Source: DASUPK01 sp963736305 (GTDB lineage: Bacteria > Actinomycetota > Thermoleophilia > Solirubrobacterales > 70-9). Taken from it: a DNA stretch of 64,000 nucleotides. A model generated the notes under the pieces. The model saw only the letters and a program-made list of their open reading frames with translations, was not told where the DNA came from and ran no database searches. Of this stretch, positions 25,581-34,349 are shown in pieces. Position 1 is the first letter of the stretch; every line of letters begins with the position of its first letter. The translations under genes were made by a program, and so were the position numbers. The DNA lies in contig CAVTOD010000007.1 of the NCBI GenBank assembly GCA_963736305.1, positions 186,001-250,000 on the forward strand. The letters run 5' to 3'.

Positions 25581-27173
25581 GTGCGAGTCCTGATCTTTCA
25601 CGGCTACCTGCTGCGCGGGACGGGCTCCAACGTCTACAACGCCAGCCTCGCCCAGGCGCTCGCCGGCCAGGGCCACGATGTCCACCTGCTCTGCCAGGAC
25701 GGGCACGCCGCGGAGCTCGACTGGGTGGATGCGGTCGGCCGGTGGGAAGGCGGGCGCCTCGAGGTGGAGTCGGTTCGCGATGCCGGCCACCCGGGCACCG
25801 TCACCGTCTACCGGCCCGAGATCGGCGGGCTCCTACCCGTCTACGTCCCCGACCGCTACGAGGGCTTCGAGGTGAAGACGTTCCCCGACCTGAGCAGCGC
25901 CGAGCTCGACCGCTATCTCGACTCCAACGTCGCGGCGATTCGCGACGTCGTCGCGACGGCGGGCGAGCCGGACGCCGCCCTCGCCAATCACCTGATCATG
26001 GGCCCGGCCATCCTCGCCAGGGCCGGGCTGCGCTTCGCGATCAAGGTCCACGGCTCGGACATCTCCTACACGGTCCGCCCGCACCCCGATCGGTTCGTGC
26101 CGTACGCGCGGGAGGGAACGGATGCGGCGGCCGGGATCCTCGCCGGCTCATCGCACACGGCCAGAGCGCTCTTCGAGACCGTCCCCGATCCAACGCTGCG
26201 GGACCGCACCCGGCTCGGGCCGCCCGGCGTCGACGTCCAGCGCTTCCGTCCTCACCCAGAGAAAGAGGCGCTCCGTGACCTCGAGGCTCTGGCGGCAAAG
26301 CTCGCCGAGGAGCGACCCGCGGCCGGGGAGGAGGACGACTCGTTTCGCAGGGACGGGCCCGCGCTCGCCGACGCGCTGGGAGCCTGGAAGGAGGGCGACA
26401 CCCGCGTCCTGTTCGTGGGGAAGCTCCTGATCAGCAAGGGCGTCGATCTGCTCGCCGCCGCCTGGCCGCTCGTCCACCGCGAGCGCACCTCCGCGGGCGC
26501 CCGCGCTCCGCGGCTCCTGTTCATCGGCTTCGGCGCCTTCGAGGAGGGTCTGCGGAGGCTGACCGACGCCCTGGGGCACGGCGACCTCGACGCCGCCCGC
26601 GAGGTGGCGGCGGCGGGCCGCGGTCTCGAGGGCCCACCTGAACGGCGGCCACAAACACCGCCGCCGGATCAAGCACTGTCGATCCTCTCCGGGTTCCTGG
26701 CGGATCCGCCCGACGGCTATGCCGATGCGGCACGCGAGGCAGCCGGGTCCATGCTGATCGGCGGCCGGCTGGACCACGACGAGGTGGCCGACGTGATGCC
26801 TGCGGCGGCCACCTTCGCGATGCCGAGCACCTGGCCGGAGGCGTTCGGGATGGTTCCGGCGGAGTCGGCGGCCTGCGGCGTCCCCCCGGTGGCAGCCGAC
26901 CACTCGGGGATGCGCGAGGTGGCGCAGCTCCTGGCCGAGGCGGTCCCGCCCGATCTCGCCCACCTGCTGAGCTTTCCCGTGGGCCCTCAGGCCGTCACCG
27001 AGCTCGCCGGCCGGCTCGATGGATGGCTCGCCCTGGACGTGGAGCGCCGCCACGAGGCAGGCCTCGCGCTGGCGAAGAGGGTCGATGAGCTGTGGAGCTG
27101 GGAGGGCGTCGCGCGGACGGTCCTAGCAGCTTCGGAAGGTCAGCTGGAGGACCTGCCGAGGGTTACCGGCTGA
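25581..27173 (+). CDS. GT4-type glycosyltransferase
   Basis: About 530 aa from the GTG at 25581 (begins VRVLIFHGYLLRGTGSNVYN, the glycine-rich N-terminal loop of GT-B enzymes). An insertion with a charged segment sits between the two Rossmann halves. The C-terminal nucleotide-sugar site has the E-x7-E motif in WPEAFGMVPAESAACG (about residue 425). It transfers a sugar from an NDP-sugar to an unknown acceptor. An in-frame ATG at 25545 would add 12 residues not seen in the family. No neighbours indicate the pathway. Confidence 0.82.
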   Translation: MRVLIFHGYLLRGTGSNVYNASLAQALAGQGHDVHLLCQDGHAAELDWVDAVGRWEGGRLEVESVRDAGHPGTVTVYRPEIGGLLPVYVPDRYEGFEVKTFPDLSSAELDRYLDSNVAAIRDVVATAGEPDAALANHLIMGPAILARAGLRFAIKVHGSDISYTVRPHPDRFVPYAREGTDAAAGILAGSSHTARALFETVPDPTLRDRTRLGPPGVDVQRFRPHPEKEALRDLEALAAKLAEERPAAGEEDDSFRRDGPALADALGAWKEGDTRVLFVGKLLISKGVDLLAAAWPLVHRERTSAGARAPRLLFIGFGAFEEGLRRLTDALGHGDLDAAREVAAAGRGLEGPPERRPQTPPPDQALSILSGFLADPPDGYADAAREAAGSMLIGGRLDHDEVADVMPAAATFAMPSTWPEAFGMVPAESAACGVPPVAADHSGMREVAQLLAEAVPPDLAHLLSFPVGPQAVTELAGRLDGWLALDVERRHEAGLALAKRVDELWSWEGVARTVLAASEGQLEDLPRVTG

Positions 27174-27185
27174 GTCCTGAATAGA

Positions 27186-27953
27186 ATGCCGCCCGTGCGG
27201 GGCCTTCCCCTTCCCAAGCTGATCGCGGCAGTAATCGTCCTCACCGTCGTCACGTCGGTGATCATGCTGATCCCCAATTGGGACGGTGAGCAGGCGTCGA
27301 GCGCCGCGGGCAAGATCGACACGCTGCTGGACGTGATCATCGTGCTTGCCTCGTTCGTCTTCTCAATCGTGATGGTCATGATGGTCTACTCGGTCTGGCG
27401 CTGGCGCGCGAAGCCGGGCGACGAGTCCGACGGCGCGCCGATTCACGGCAACACCAAACTCGAGATCCTCTGGACCGCGATCCCGACCGTGATCGTGCTT
27501 TCCCTCGCGGTCTACTCCTGGATCGTTCTCGACAAGATCGAGGCGCATGACCCGAACCGCATGGTCGTAGACGTCTACTCCCAGCAGTACGAGTGGCACT
27601 TCAACTATCCGGAGCAGGGCACGACGTCCCGCGAGCTGCACGTCCCGGTCAATCGGCAGATCGAGTTCCGGATGCACGCGCTGGACGTCATCCACTCCTT
27701 CTGGGTGCCGGAGTGGCGGATCAAGAAGGACAACGTCCCCGGGATCACTACCCGCGCCTACATCACCCCGACCAAGACCGGGGACTTCACCCTGGTCTGC
27801 ACCGAGCTCTGCGGGATCGGCCACGCGACGATGCGTGCTCCTGTGGTCGTCGAGGACTCGCAGGCCGCCTTCGACAAATGGGCGTCGAGCCAGCCGCCGA
27901 TCAAGGCTGGAGAGAAGCCCGGCGAGACGACGCCGAGGCAGGTGGCGCAATGA
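27186..27953 (+). CDS. ctaC: cytochrome c oxidase subunit II
   Basis: 255 aa with two N-terminal helices and an extracytoplasmic cupredoxin domain. All CuA ligands are present: His170 in DVIHSFWVPE, then Cys205, Glu207, Cys209, His213 and Met216 in CTELCGIGHATM. The aromatic electron-entry region reads SQQYEWHFNYPE. No lipobox and no fused cytochrome c. The ATG at 27186 is inside a TAGAAT element; a GTG at 27195 is an alternative leaderless start. First gene of the canonical terminal oxidase operon; accepts electrons from cytochrome c. Confidence 0.94.
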   Translation: MPPVRGLPLPKLIAAVIVLTVVTSVIMLIPNWDGEQASSAAGKIDTLLDVIIVLASFVFSIVMVMMVYSVWRWRAKPGDESDGAPIHGNTKLEILWTAIPTVIVLSLAVYSWIVLDKIEAHDPNRMVVDVYSQQYEWHFNYPEQGTTSRELHVPVNRQIEFRMHALDVIHSFWVPEWRIKKDNVPGITTRAYITPTKTGDFTLVCTELCGIGHATMRAPVVVEDSQAAFDKWASSQPPIKAGEKPGETTPRQVAQ

Positions 27954-27990
27954 GTTTAGGAACGATTGAGATAATCCGGAGGGTGGAAGG

Positions 27991-29916
27991 ATGGCGGGAG
28001 TGACTGCAGCTCTGTTCAAGCGCCCGGGCTGGTGGAGAGCGCTGGCCTACACGATCATCGGCGCGGCCTTCGGGTTCGCGCTCGTGGTGATTCTGCGGAA
28101 GGTCTCCGGCCTGCCCGCGTTCCAGACCCAGCAGACGGGATACCCGCAGGTGATCGTCCCGGCGATCACCGGGCCGCTCGGCTTCCTGATCGGGATCGGG
28201 ACCGCGGACTACTGGCTGCGCTGGGCGGTCGGCGCCCCGACGCTCCCGGCGGAGCGCGAGCACGACGACCACGGCGCCTACAGCTGGCGCGACTACTTCA
28301 AGGTCAACACCGACCACAAGGTCATCGGGATCCAGTACCTCGTCACGACGTTCTTCTTCTTCCTCGTCGGCGGGATGATCGCGATGATCATGCGCGCCGA
28401 GCTGGCGCAGCCGGGCACGCAGATCGTCGACCCGAGCACCTTCAACAGCCTCTTCTCGACCCACGCGGCGCTGATGATCTTCGTCTTCGTGATCCCCGCC
28501 TTCGCGGGGATCGCCAACTACGTCCTGCCGCTGATGATCGGGGCGCCGGACATGGCGTTCCCGCGACTCAACGCCCTGAGCTTCTGGATGCTGCCCGTGG
28601 CGGGCGCTCTCTTCCTCGGGAGCTATCTGGCTCCGGGCGGAGCCTTCGACGCCGGCTGGACGGGCTACGCGCCGCTCTCGACCGGGGCGCCGCTGGGCCA
28701 GTCGTTCTTCAACCTCGGGGTCCAGTTCGCGGGGGCGTCATCGATCGCCACCGCACTGAACTTCCTGGTCACGATCGTGACCATGCGCGCGCCCGGAATG
28801 AACTTCTGGCGCCTGCCGTTGCTCGTCTGGGCGAACCTCTCGACCTCGCTGCTGGTGGTCGCCGCGACGCCGTTCATCGCGGGCGTGCAGTTCATGGTCC
28901 TGTTCGACCGGATCCTGCACACGAACTTCTTCCAGGCGGCCTTCGGCGGCGACGTGATCAGCTACCAGCACATCTTCTGGTTCTACTCCCACCCGGCCGT
29001 CTACATCATGATGCTGCCGGGGTTCGGGATCGTCAGCGAGGTCATCTCGACCCACTCGCGCAAGCCGATCTTCGGCTACCGGCTGATGGCCCTGGCGTTG
29101 ATCGGGATCGTGGTCTTGAGCTACTCGGTCTGGGCGCACCACATGTTCGTCGCCGGGATGTTCAGCTGGCTGCGCGTCCCGATGATGATCACCACCCTGC
29201 TGATCGCCGTCCCGACCGGCATCAAGATCTTCTCCTGGCTCGGAACGCTGTTCGAGGGAGTGATCCATCTCAAATCGACGGCAATGCTGTTCGCCCTCGG
29301 CTTCATCGCCACCTTCACGATCGGCGGGATCTCCGGCGTGATGCTCGGGATGATCCCGATCGACATCCACGTCTCCGACACCTACTTCGTCGTCGCGCAC
29401 CTTCACTTCGTGCTCTTCGGCGGCTCGGTGTTCACGATCTTCGCCGGCGTCTACCACTGGTTCCCGAAGATGACCGGCCGGATGTACGACGAGCGCCTCG
29501 GCCGCATCCACTTCTGGCTGACCCTGGTCGGGATGCTCGGCACGTTCATCCCGATGCACTGGATCGGGATGGAGGGCATGCCTCGCCGCGTCGCCGACTA
29601 CTCGGCGACCTTCGGGGACTGGAACCTCTTCATCTCGATCTGCTCGTTCATCCTCGGCGCCGCCCAGCTGATCTTCATCTACAACATGGTCGTCAGCTGG
29701 CGCTACGGGCCGAAGGCGGGCCCGAACCCATGGCGGGCCAAGACCATCGAGTGGCAGGTCTCATCGCCGCCGCCGGTCTTCAACTTCGATGAGATCCCGC
29801 GCGTCGTCGGAGGGCCGTACGAGTACGGCGTCCCCGGCGCGAGGCACGTGATCATGCCCGGCGAGGAGGCCGAGATCCGCCAGCCCGAGAGAGCCGGCGT
29901 GGGGGCTCCCACCTGA
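27991..29916 (+). CDS. ctaD: cytochrome c oxidase subunit I, A2 type
   Basis: 641 aa. All metal ligands are there: His158 (heme a, FSTHAALMIF), His334 and Tyr338 (CuB and cross-linked Tyr, YSHPAVY), His383-His384 (CuB, WAHHMF), Lys412 (K-channel, TGIKIF), His470 and His472 (hemes a3 and a, VAHLHF). Helix VI carries YSHPAVY instead of GHPEVY, so the D-channel Glu is replaced by the Tyr-Ser pair that marks A2-type oxidases such as Thermus caa3 (family knowledge). The N-terminus has two more hydrophobic segments than usual (about 10-75). Reduces O2 to water with proton pumping. The stop overlaps the next ATG (TGATG). Confidence 0.96.
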   Translation: MAGVTAALFKRPGWWRALAYTIIGAAFGFALVVILRKVSGLPAFQTQQTGYPQVIVPAITGPLGFLIGIGTADYWLRWAVGAPTLPAEREHDDHGAYSWRDYFKVNTDHKVIGIQYLVTTFFFFLVGGMIAMIMRAELAQPGTQIVDPSTFNSLFSTHAALMIFVFVIPAFAGIANYVLPLMIGAPDMAFPRLNALSFWMLPVAGALFLGSYLAPGGAFDAGWTGYAPLSTGAPLGQSFFNLGVQFAGASSIATALNFLVTIVTMRAPGMNFWRLPLLVWANLSTSLLVVAATPFIAGVQFMVLFDRILHTNFFQAAFGGDVISYQHIFWFYSHPAVYIMMLPGFGIVSEVISTHSRKPIFGYRLMALALIGIVVLSYSVWAHHMFVAGMFSWLRVPMMITTLLIAVPTGIKIFSWLGTLFEGVIHLKSTAMLFALGFIATFTIGGISGVMLGMIPIDIHVSDTYFVVAHLHFVLFGGSVFTIFAGVYHWFPKMTGRMYDERLGRIHFWLTLVGMLGTFIPMHWIGMEGMPRRVADYSATFGDWNLFISICSFILGAAQLIFIYNMVVSWRYGPKAGPNPWRAKTIEWQVSSPPPVFNFDEIPRVVGGPYEYGVPGARHVIMPGEEAEIRQPERAGVGAPT

Positions 29917-30953
29917 TGGAGGAGACGACGAAGCCGGGGGAGCTCCAGCGCGAGCACCCCGACGTCGACCCCTCTCAGGGCGAGACCGCGATCACGGATG
30001 TCGGCACGCCGCAGGAGCACGCCTCCGAGGTCGTCGCCAAGCGCGAGGTCGCGACCTTCGGCGATCCGGACCCGCCCCCCACGCGGGAGGGCGTCAAGCG
30101 GGTCCTGGCGTTCCTGAACGAGGTCGCCGGCGGCCGCAAGCTGCTCACGGCCTGCCGGGAGCTCTCGGACGCCGGCGCGGACTACTTCGCGGTGGTCGCT
30201 CCACAGAACCTGCCGATCGTCGGGCAGCTGGTCGACACCGAGGAGCGTCGTGCCGCGGCGCAGAGCCGCGTGGACGTGACCCAGGCCGTGCTCCGCGAGT
30301 TCGGCATCGAGGCCGAGGGCGCGGTGATGGATCCGGATTCGCAGCTTGCCCTGGACGACGCGGTGCGCGCCACGGAGCCGGACTACATCCTCCTCTCCTG
30401 CCTGTACGAGACCCGCTACGGCCTGATGCGGAAGGACCTCGTCGAGTGGGCGAAGCGCCGTTACGGCCGGGTCGAGCACATTCCGGTTCGCGTCGACGAC
30501 GACGCGGTTCGCTGGGACGTCACCCACACGCTGGTCGTCGCGACCCAGACGGTGAACAGCAAGGACCTGGTCGAGCGCCTCGCGGAGCGCGCCAAGGACA
30601 GGCCTCATCGCTACACGTTCATCTGCCCGCGCTCCGGTGCGATCAGCCGCGAGGAGGTCTGCTCGCGGCTCGCGGCGACGCTAGCCGAGCTGTATCGCAA
30701 CGAGGTCGACGCGACCGGCCAGCCGATGAGCCCCGACCCGTTCCACGCGATCCAGAACGCGATCGAGCACTACCGGATCGACGACATCCTGATCTCGACC
30801 CTGAAGGGCGAGCAGTCGAAGTGGCTCGAGGAGGGCCTGATCGAGAAGGTCCAGGGGATCACCGACAAGCCGGTCGAGCACGTCGAGTCCGGCACGGAGC
30901 CCGCGGTGTCGACCCGGGAGCCTGAAGCGATCGGCGCTGGGGAGGCAGCCTGA
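29916..30953 (+). CDS. tandem universal-stress-like protein encoded inside the oxidase operon
   Basis: 345 aa, soluble, with two repeats of a Rossmann-like/USP-like unit. The first spans about residues 70-205 (TACRELSDAGADYFAVVAP ... DYILLSCLYETRYGLMRKDL), the second about 208-330 (TLVVATQTVNSKDLVERLAE ... DDILISTLKGEQSKWLEEGL). Each ends with the hydrophobic strand plus helix that in USP proteins reads 'DLIVIGT'. The first 60 residues are acidic and probably disordered. No ATP-loop G-x2-G-x9-G motif is obvious. It overlaps ctaD by 1 nt and ctaE by 4 nt (ATGA), so it is made with the oxidase. Function unknown; the context suggests oxidase assembly or regulation. Confidence 0.75.
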   Translation: MEETTKPGELQREHPDVDPSQGETAITDVGTPQEHASEVVAKREVATFGDPDPPPTREGVKRVLAFLNEVAGGRKLLTACRELSDAGADYFAVVAPQNLPIVGQLVDTEERRAAAQSRVDVTQAVLREFGIEAEGAVMDPDSQLALDDAVRATEPDYILLSCLYETRYGLMRKDLVEWAKRRYGRVEHIPVRVDDDAVRWDVTHTLVVATQTVNSKDLVERLAERAKDRPHRYTFICPRSGAISREEVCSRLAATLAELYRNEVDATGQPMSPDPFHAIQNAIEHYRIDDILISTLKGEQSKWLEEGLIEKVQGITDKPVEHVESGTEPAVSTREPEAIGAGEAA

Positions 30954-31576
30954 TGGAGTCCGCCTCAGTCGCAGTCGGCCATGGCGAGGAGCACCACGCT
31001 CATCCGCCCGAGGCCAATCAGAGCTCGCGGATAGACCGCCAGACCCTCGGGATCCTGCTCTTCATCGTCTCCGAGGTGATGCTCTTCGGGGCGTTCTTCG
31101 CCTCGTACTTCTTCCTCCGGGTCGTCGCGAACGACGGCCCGTGGCCGCCCGATCCGTTCGAGCTGCCGGTCGCGGTCGCGGGGATGAACACCGCGATCCT
31201 GGTCTCATCGAGCTTCACGATGCACTGGGCGCTCGAGTCGATCCGCAGGGGCAACCGACGCGGCCTGCAGATGGGGCTGGCCACGACGTTCCTGCTCGGC
31301 CTCACCTTCCTCTTCATCCAGATCAACGAGTACGTCCACATCGGCTTCAGCGCCCGCGACGACGCCTTCGGCTCGATCTTCTACGGCCTCACGGGCCTCC
31401 ACGGCGCCCACGTCACGGTCGGGCTGATCCTGCTCGGGATCGCCAACGTCCGCGCCTGGCGCGGCCACTACGGCCCGGAGGCGAAGGACCACCTCGGAGT
31501 CGAGGTGCCGGGGATCTACTGGCACTTCGTCGACGTCATGTGGATCGTCGTCTTCACCACCGTCTACATCCTCTAA
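30953..31576 (+). CDS. ctaE: cytochrome c oxidase subunit III
   Basis: 207 aa with five predicted helices, the short bacterial form. Signatures: LGILLFIVSEVMLFGAFF in helix III-equivalent, FYGLTGLHGAHVTVGL, and YWHFVDVMWIVVFTTVYIL at the C-terminus. The N-terminal 20 residues are His/Glu-rich. It stabilises subunit I and lines the O2/proton path. Last gene of the canonical oxidase operon, followed by hairpins at 31606-31644. Confidence 0.94.
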   Translation: MESASVAVGHGEEHHAHPPEANQSSRIDRQTLGILLFIVSEVMLFGAFFASYFFLRVVANDGPWPPDPFELPVAVAGMNTAILVSSSFTMHWALESIRRGNRRGLQMGLATTFLLGLTFLFIQINEYVHIGFSARDDAFGSIFYGLTGLHGAHVTVGLILLGIANVRAWRGHYGPEAKDHLGVEVPGIYWHFVDVMWIVVFTTVYIL

Positions 31577-31605
31577 CTGCGCCTGCGATCCGCCTGAGAG
31601 CCGGC

Positions 31606-31644
31606 CTTGACGTTCTGCGTCAAGATCCGTCCGCATAGCGGACG
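31606..31644. terminator. two short hairpins between convergent genes
   Basis: CTTGACG-TTCTG-CGTCAAG (31606-31624) and CGTCCGC-ATA-GCGGACG (31628-31644) lie between the ctaE stop and the stop of the convergent secreted-protein gene. Both stems are perfect 7-mers. Neither has a long U-tract, so termination efficiency is uncertain. Confidence 0.5.
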
Positions 31645-31676
31645 AAATTCGACGCCGAAGCAATCGTCGCGCCGGA

Positions 31677-33128
31677 CTAGTAGACCGTGAAGAAGGTTGG
31701 CGCGCTCTGCGAGAGCAGCACCCAGGCGGCGGAGGCGGCGGATGGCCAGACGTGGTACTCGACGCCGAATGCCGCGTTGGCCACCGTCTGGTCGCTCTGC
31801 AGCGGCCCCACCGACGTCCCCGCGACTGCTCGCCACGAGGTGATCCAGCTGTCCAGTGTGAAGGTGCTCTGCCCGAGGACGGAGGTCACCATTCGGAGCA
31901 TCGGCGTTCCGTCGAACCAGAGGACGTTGGGCCCTGCCGTGTCCCTGTAGGGCTTGTAGCCGGAGAACGGGCCTGCCGCCGCGTAGGTGTTGTTGTAGGT
32001 CGCGGCGTTCGTCGACTTCACGATCGAGCGGCCGGTGACGACGAAGTTGGCCTTCGCGTAGGTCAGGACATTGGCGGCCGTGGTGGTGTCCGAGTTGGCC
32101 TTCTCGAACAGCGCGCCCAGGGCCTGGACGTCGAGCGGCTGAGCGGTGTCGCCGAGGCCCTGGATGAAGTGGGTGCTCGTGCCGGTGCCCTGGAGCATGT
32201 TGGCCTCGATCGCGCTGCCGATCGTCCCCGCCGGGCTCCCGTACTTGAAGTAGCCCGCAGAGTCGCCTGCGGCGTTGAGCTCGAGGGCGAGATGACCGAG
32301 GAACTCATAGGCAAGGATGTTGTGCTGCGTCGAGTACCAGTTGAGCCCGGGGCCGCCCCTGATCAGGCCGTTGGTGCCCACCAGCGTCAGGAGATAGTCG
32401 CCCGCCTTCTTGGCCATGGTCCGGTAGGTCGAGACTCCGAAGCGGCTGTCGTACTTGCTGGCCGCCAGGCCGATCGCGGCGATCGTGCCCGTCCGGAACA
32501 TGCCGGCGCCCTGGCCGGTGGAGACGTCGAAGGCGATGTCGATCGAGCCGTCGGCGAACTGCAGGGCGGCCAGCTGGTCGAGGAGCTGCCTCGCCTGGGC
32601 CCGGTTTCCCGTTGCGACGAAGGAGGACGCCGTGATCGCGGAATCGTAGGTCCATGACCAGTTGAGCAGCCGGTTATAGGACGGGTCCGCGGTCGGAATC
32701 ACATAGGAACGGGTGAGAGCAAGCGGGGTCGCCAGCGTCGTCGCCGCCGCGATCCGTGCGACGGGGTTGGCGTCATAGCGTCTCGGGCCCCGGTCGACGC
32801 TCGGGACTGCGACGGCCTCGGAGGCGTTCGCGCTTCTGCCCTTCTTGCCGGCTCGCAGCTTGGGGCAGCTCTTTCGCGCCTTCTTCTTGCGGTGCTTCGG
32901 GCAGGTGGGGCCAGCCTGGCGTGCAAGCCACTGTGCGAGCGGATCTGCGGGGCGCCCCCTGTTGGTATGCGGCCAGGCGAGGGTGACGCGGCCACCGACG
33001 CGGTGCCGCTTCTTGGCCTTGGCGGCCGCTGCGGGGGACGATGGGCTCGCCTGAGCGAGGGAGGGCCCAAGCGCGGTGAGCGCGAGGGCGGAGGCGACTA
33101 GCGCGACGACGAGCCTGCGAAGGTTCAT
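31677..33128 (-). CDS. secreted protein, possibly six-hairpin glycosidase-like
   Basis: 483 aa. Signal peptide (residues 1-27, AQA cleavage), then a Lys/Arg-rich segment (about 35-105) with the Cys pair TCPKHRKKKARKSCPK, then a helical domain. That domain has NWSWTYDSAITASSF, LAALQFADGSIDIAFD and LNWYSTQHNILAYEFL, spaced like the helical hairpins of (alpha/alpha)6 enzymes. The catalytic residues cannot be identified by eye and the family is not certain. Convergent with ctaE. Exported; may act on an extracellular polysaccharide. Confidence 0.6.
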   Translation of the reverse strand: MNLRRLVVALVASALALTALGPSLAQASPSSPAAAAKAKKRHRVGGRVTLAWPHTNRGRPADPLAQWLARQAGPTCPKHRKKKARKSCPKLRAGKKGRSANASEAVAVPSVDRGPRRYDANPVARIAAATTLATPLALTRSYVIPTADPSYNRLLNWSWTYDSAITASSFVATGNRAQARQLLDQLAALQFADGSIDIAFDVSTGQGAGMFRTGTIAAIGLAASKYDSRFGVSTYRTMAKKAGDYLLTLVGTNGLIRGGPGLNWYSTQHNILAYEFLGHLALELNAAGDSAGYFKYGSPAGTIGSAIEANMLQGTGTSTHFIQGLGDTAQPLDVQALGALFEKANSDTTTAANVLTYAKANFVVTGRSIVKSTNAATYNNTYAAAGPFSGYKPYRDTAGPNVLWFDGTPMLRMVTSVLGQSTFTLDSWITSWRAVAGTSVGPLQSDQTVANAAFGVEYHVWPSAASAAWVLLSQSAPTFFTVY

Positions 33129-33197
33129 TCTTCCCCAATCGGCAGCTGGGGTAGGACCTTGATCCGGGAAAACCCGCGGTCTTTGACCAAGATATCG

Positions 33198-33458
33198 ATG
33201 ACTCCTGCGAAGATCGCGCCTGTGAACGAGCCGTCGGGCACGCAGGCGCCGCGCAATCCCCTCCGCAACGAGGCGGACATGTTCCGCGTGCTGATCATGT
33301 TCGGGGTCGGCGCCGCGATCGTGATCGCGGTGGCGCTGCTGATCGGCTCCCTCGCCGGGGCGATCGTGGGCGCGGTGCTCGTGGCCGTCGGCCTGTGGCG
33401 GACCTGGGGCCTGATTCAGGACTGGCGCCGGTACGGCTCGGATCCCGCCGAGCGTTAG
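33198..33458 (+). CDS. small membrane protein
   Basis: 86 aa from the ATG at 33198. A polar N-terminus is followed by one or two hydrophobic segments (FRVLIMFGVGAAIVIAVALL, then a Gly/Ala-rich helix) and a C-terminal WRRYGSDPAER. An upstream in-frame start at 33159 would extend it by 13 residues. Convergent with the diheme cytochrome gene, whose stop lies 10 nt beyond. Function unknown; its place in the respiratory cluster may be a coincidence. Confidence 0.55.
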   Translation: MTPAKIAPVNEPSGTQAPRNPLRNEADMFRVLIMFGVGAAIVIAVALLIGSLAGAIVGAVLVAVGLWRTWGLIQDWRRYGSDPAER

Positions 33459-33467
33459 CGCCCGCTG

Positions 33468-34248
33468 CTACTTGCCGCCACTCCCGCCACTCCCACCACT
33501 CCCGCCACTCCCACCACTCCCGCCACTCCCACCACTCCCACACTCCCCCACTCCCGCCACTTCCACCACCGCCGCCACCCGTCGCCTGCTGCAGATAGGC
33601 GGCGAGCTGCTGGAGCTGCGGCGGGGTGAGGGTCTGGCCGAAGTTCTGTGGCATCACGTTCGGCTGGTAGCCGGGGGTGATCACCGCGTTCGGATCGCTG
33701 ATCGACTGGGAGATCTGCGCCACGCTCATGCCCTTCAGCGCCTCATCCAGGTTCGGACCGGTGGTGCCGGTGGTCCCGGCCTGCGCGAGGGTGTGGCAGC
33801 CGCCGCAGTTCGTGGCGAAGAACTGAGGCGGCGCGAAGACCGGCGCCTTGATCCCGGGCACGCCCGCGACGCTCGCAACATAGGCGGCGACGTCGTTCAA
33901 ATCGTTGCCCTCCACCAGCTTCGGGGGCATGTAGACGTCGGTCTGCTGGGCCGCGGCGGGCCGCGGGTTCTCGACCTGAGCCTCCACCACACCCTGGATC
34001 GTGTCGGCGTCCATGCCGTTAGCCCGTGCCTGCTTGAAGGCGTAGTCGAGGTTCGGGCCGACGTCGCCGTTCGTCCCGGCCCCGGTCAGGGTGTGGCAGC
34101 TGCCGCACTTCTGAGTGAAGAGCTGCTGGCCCTTGTCGAGGTTGGCCTTGGGGCCGAGGTCGCAGCCGGTCAGCCCCACGACGGCCGTCGCGGCGGCGAT
34201 GGTGGCGATCAGCCAGATCCCACGGGAATGGTGCTTGAGGCGCTGCAT
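33468..34248 (-). CDS. diheme c-type cytochrome lipoprotein with frameshifted Gly-Gly-Ser tail
   Basis: Signal peptide with lipobox LTGC (Cys29), then two cytochrome c domains with heme sites KCGSCH (Cys48, Cys51, His52) and NCGGCH (Cys148, Cys151, His152). Axial Met candidates are in VYMPPKL and NVMPQNF. It would carry electrons on the outer face, for example from a bc-type complex to ctaC. The C-terminus is a (GGS)n tail encoded by 9-nt repeats. The domain frame and the GGS frame that ends at the TAG at 33468 differ: two single-base gaps at about 33541-33551 shift it, so as sequenced the tail reads EWREWWEW and runs on to 33295. The domains themselves are intact. Confidence 0.85.
33474..33560 (+). 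repeat. 9-nt minisatellite (CTCCCRCCA)n encoding Gly-Gly-Ser
   Basis: At least eight direct copies of CTCCCGCCA/CTCCCACCA in tandem. One irregular unit near 33536-33551 lacks two bases compared with its neighbours. On the minus strand the array encodes the low-complexity tail of the diheme cytochrome. Arrays of this kind slip during replication and are also error-prone in sequencing. Confidence 0.85.
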
Positions 34249-34349
34249 GAGCGCGGGAATCCTATATGTCGAGGCTGACTCGCCCGCCGAGGCCCATGCC
34301 TGGGATAAGCTTGCGCCGAACGGCACGAGCAACTTTCGGAGGAGGCGGA

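Noticed and set aside
33474..33560. Tandem repeats as a CRISPR array
   Set aside because: Units are 9 nt with no spacers and they encode Gly-Gly-Ser in a cytochrome gene; no cas genes in the window.
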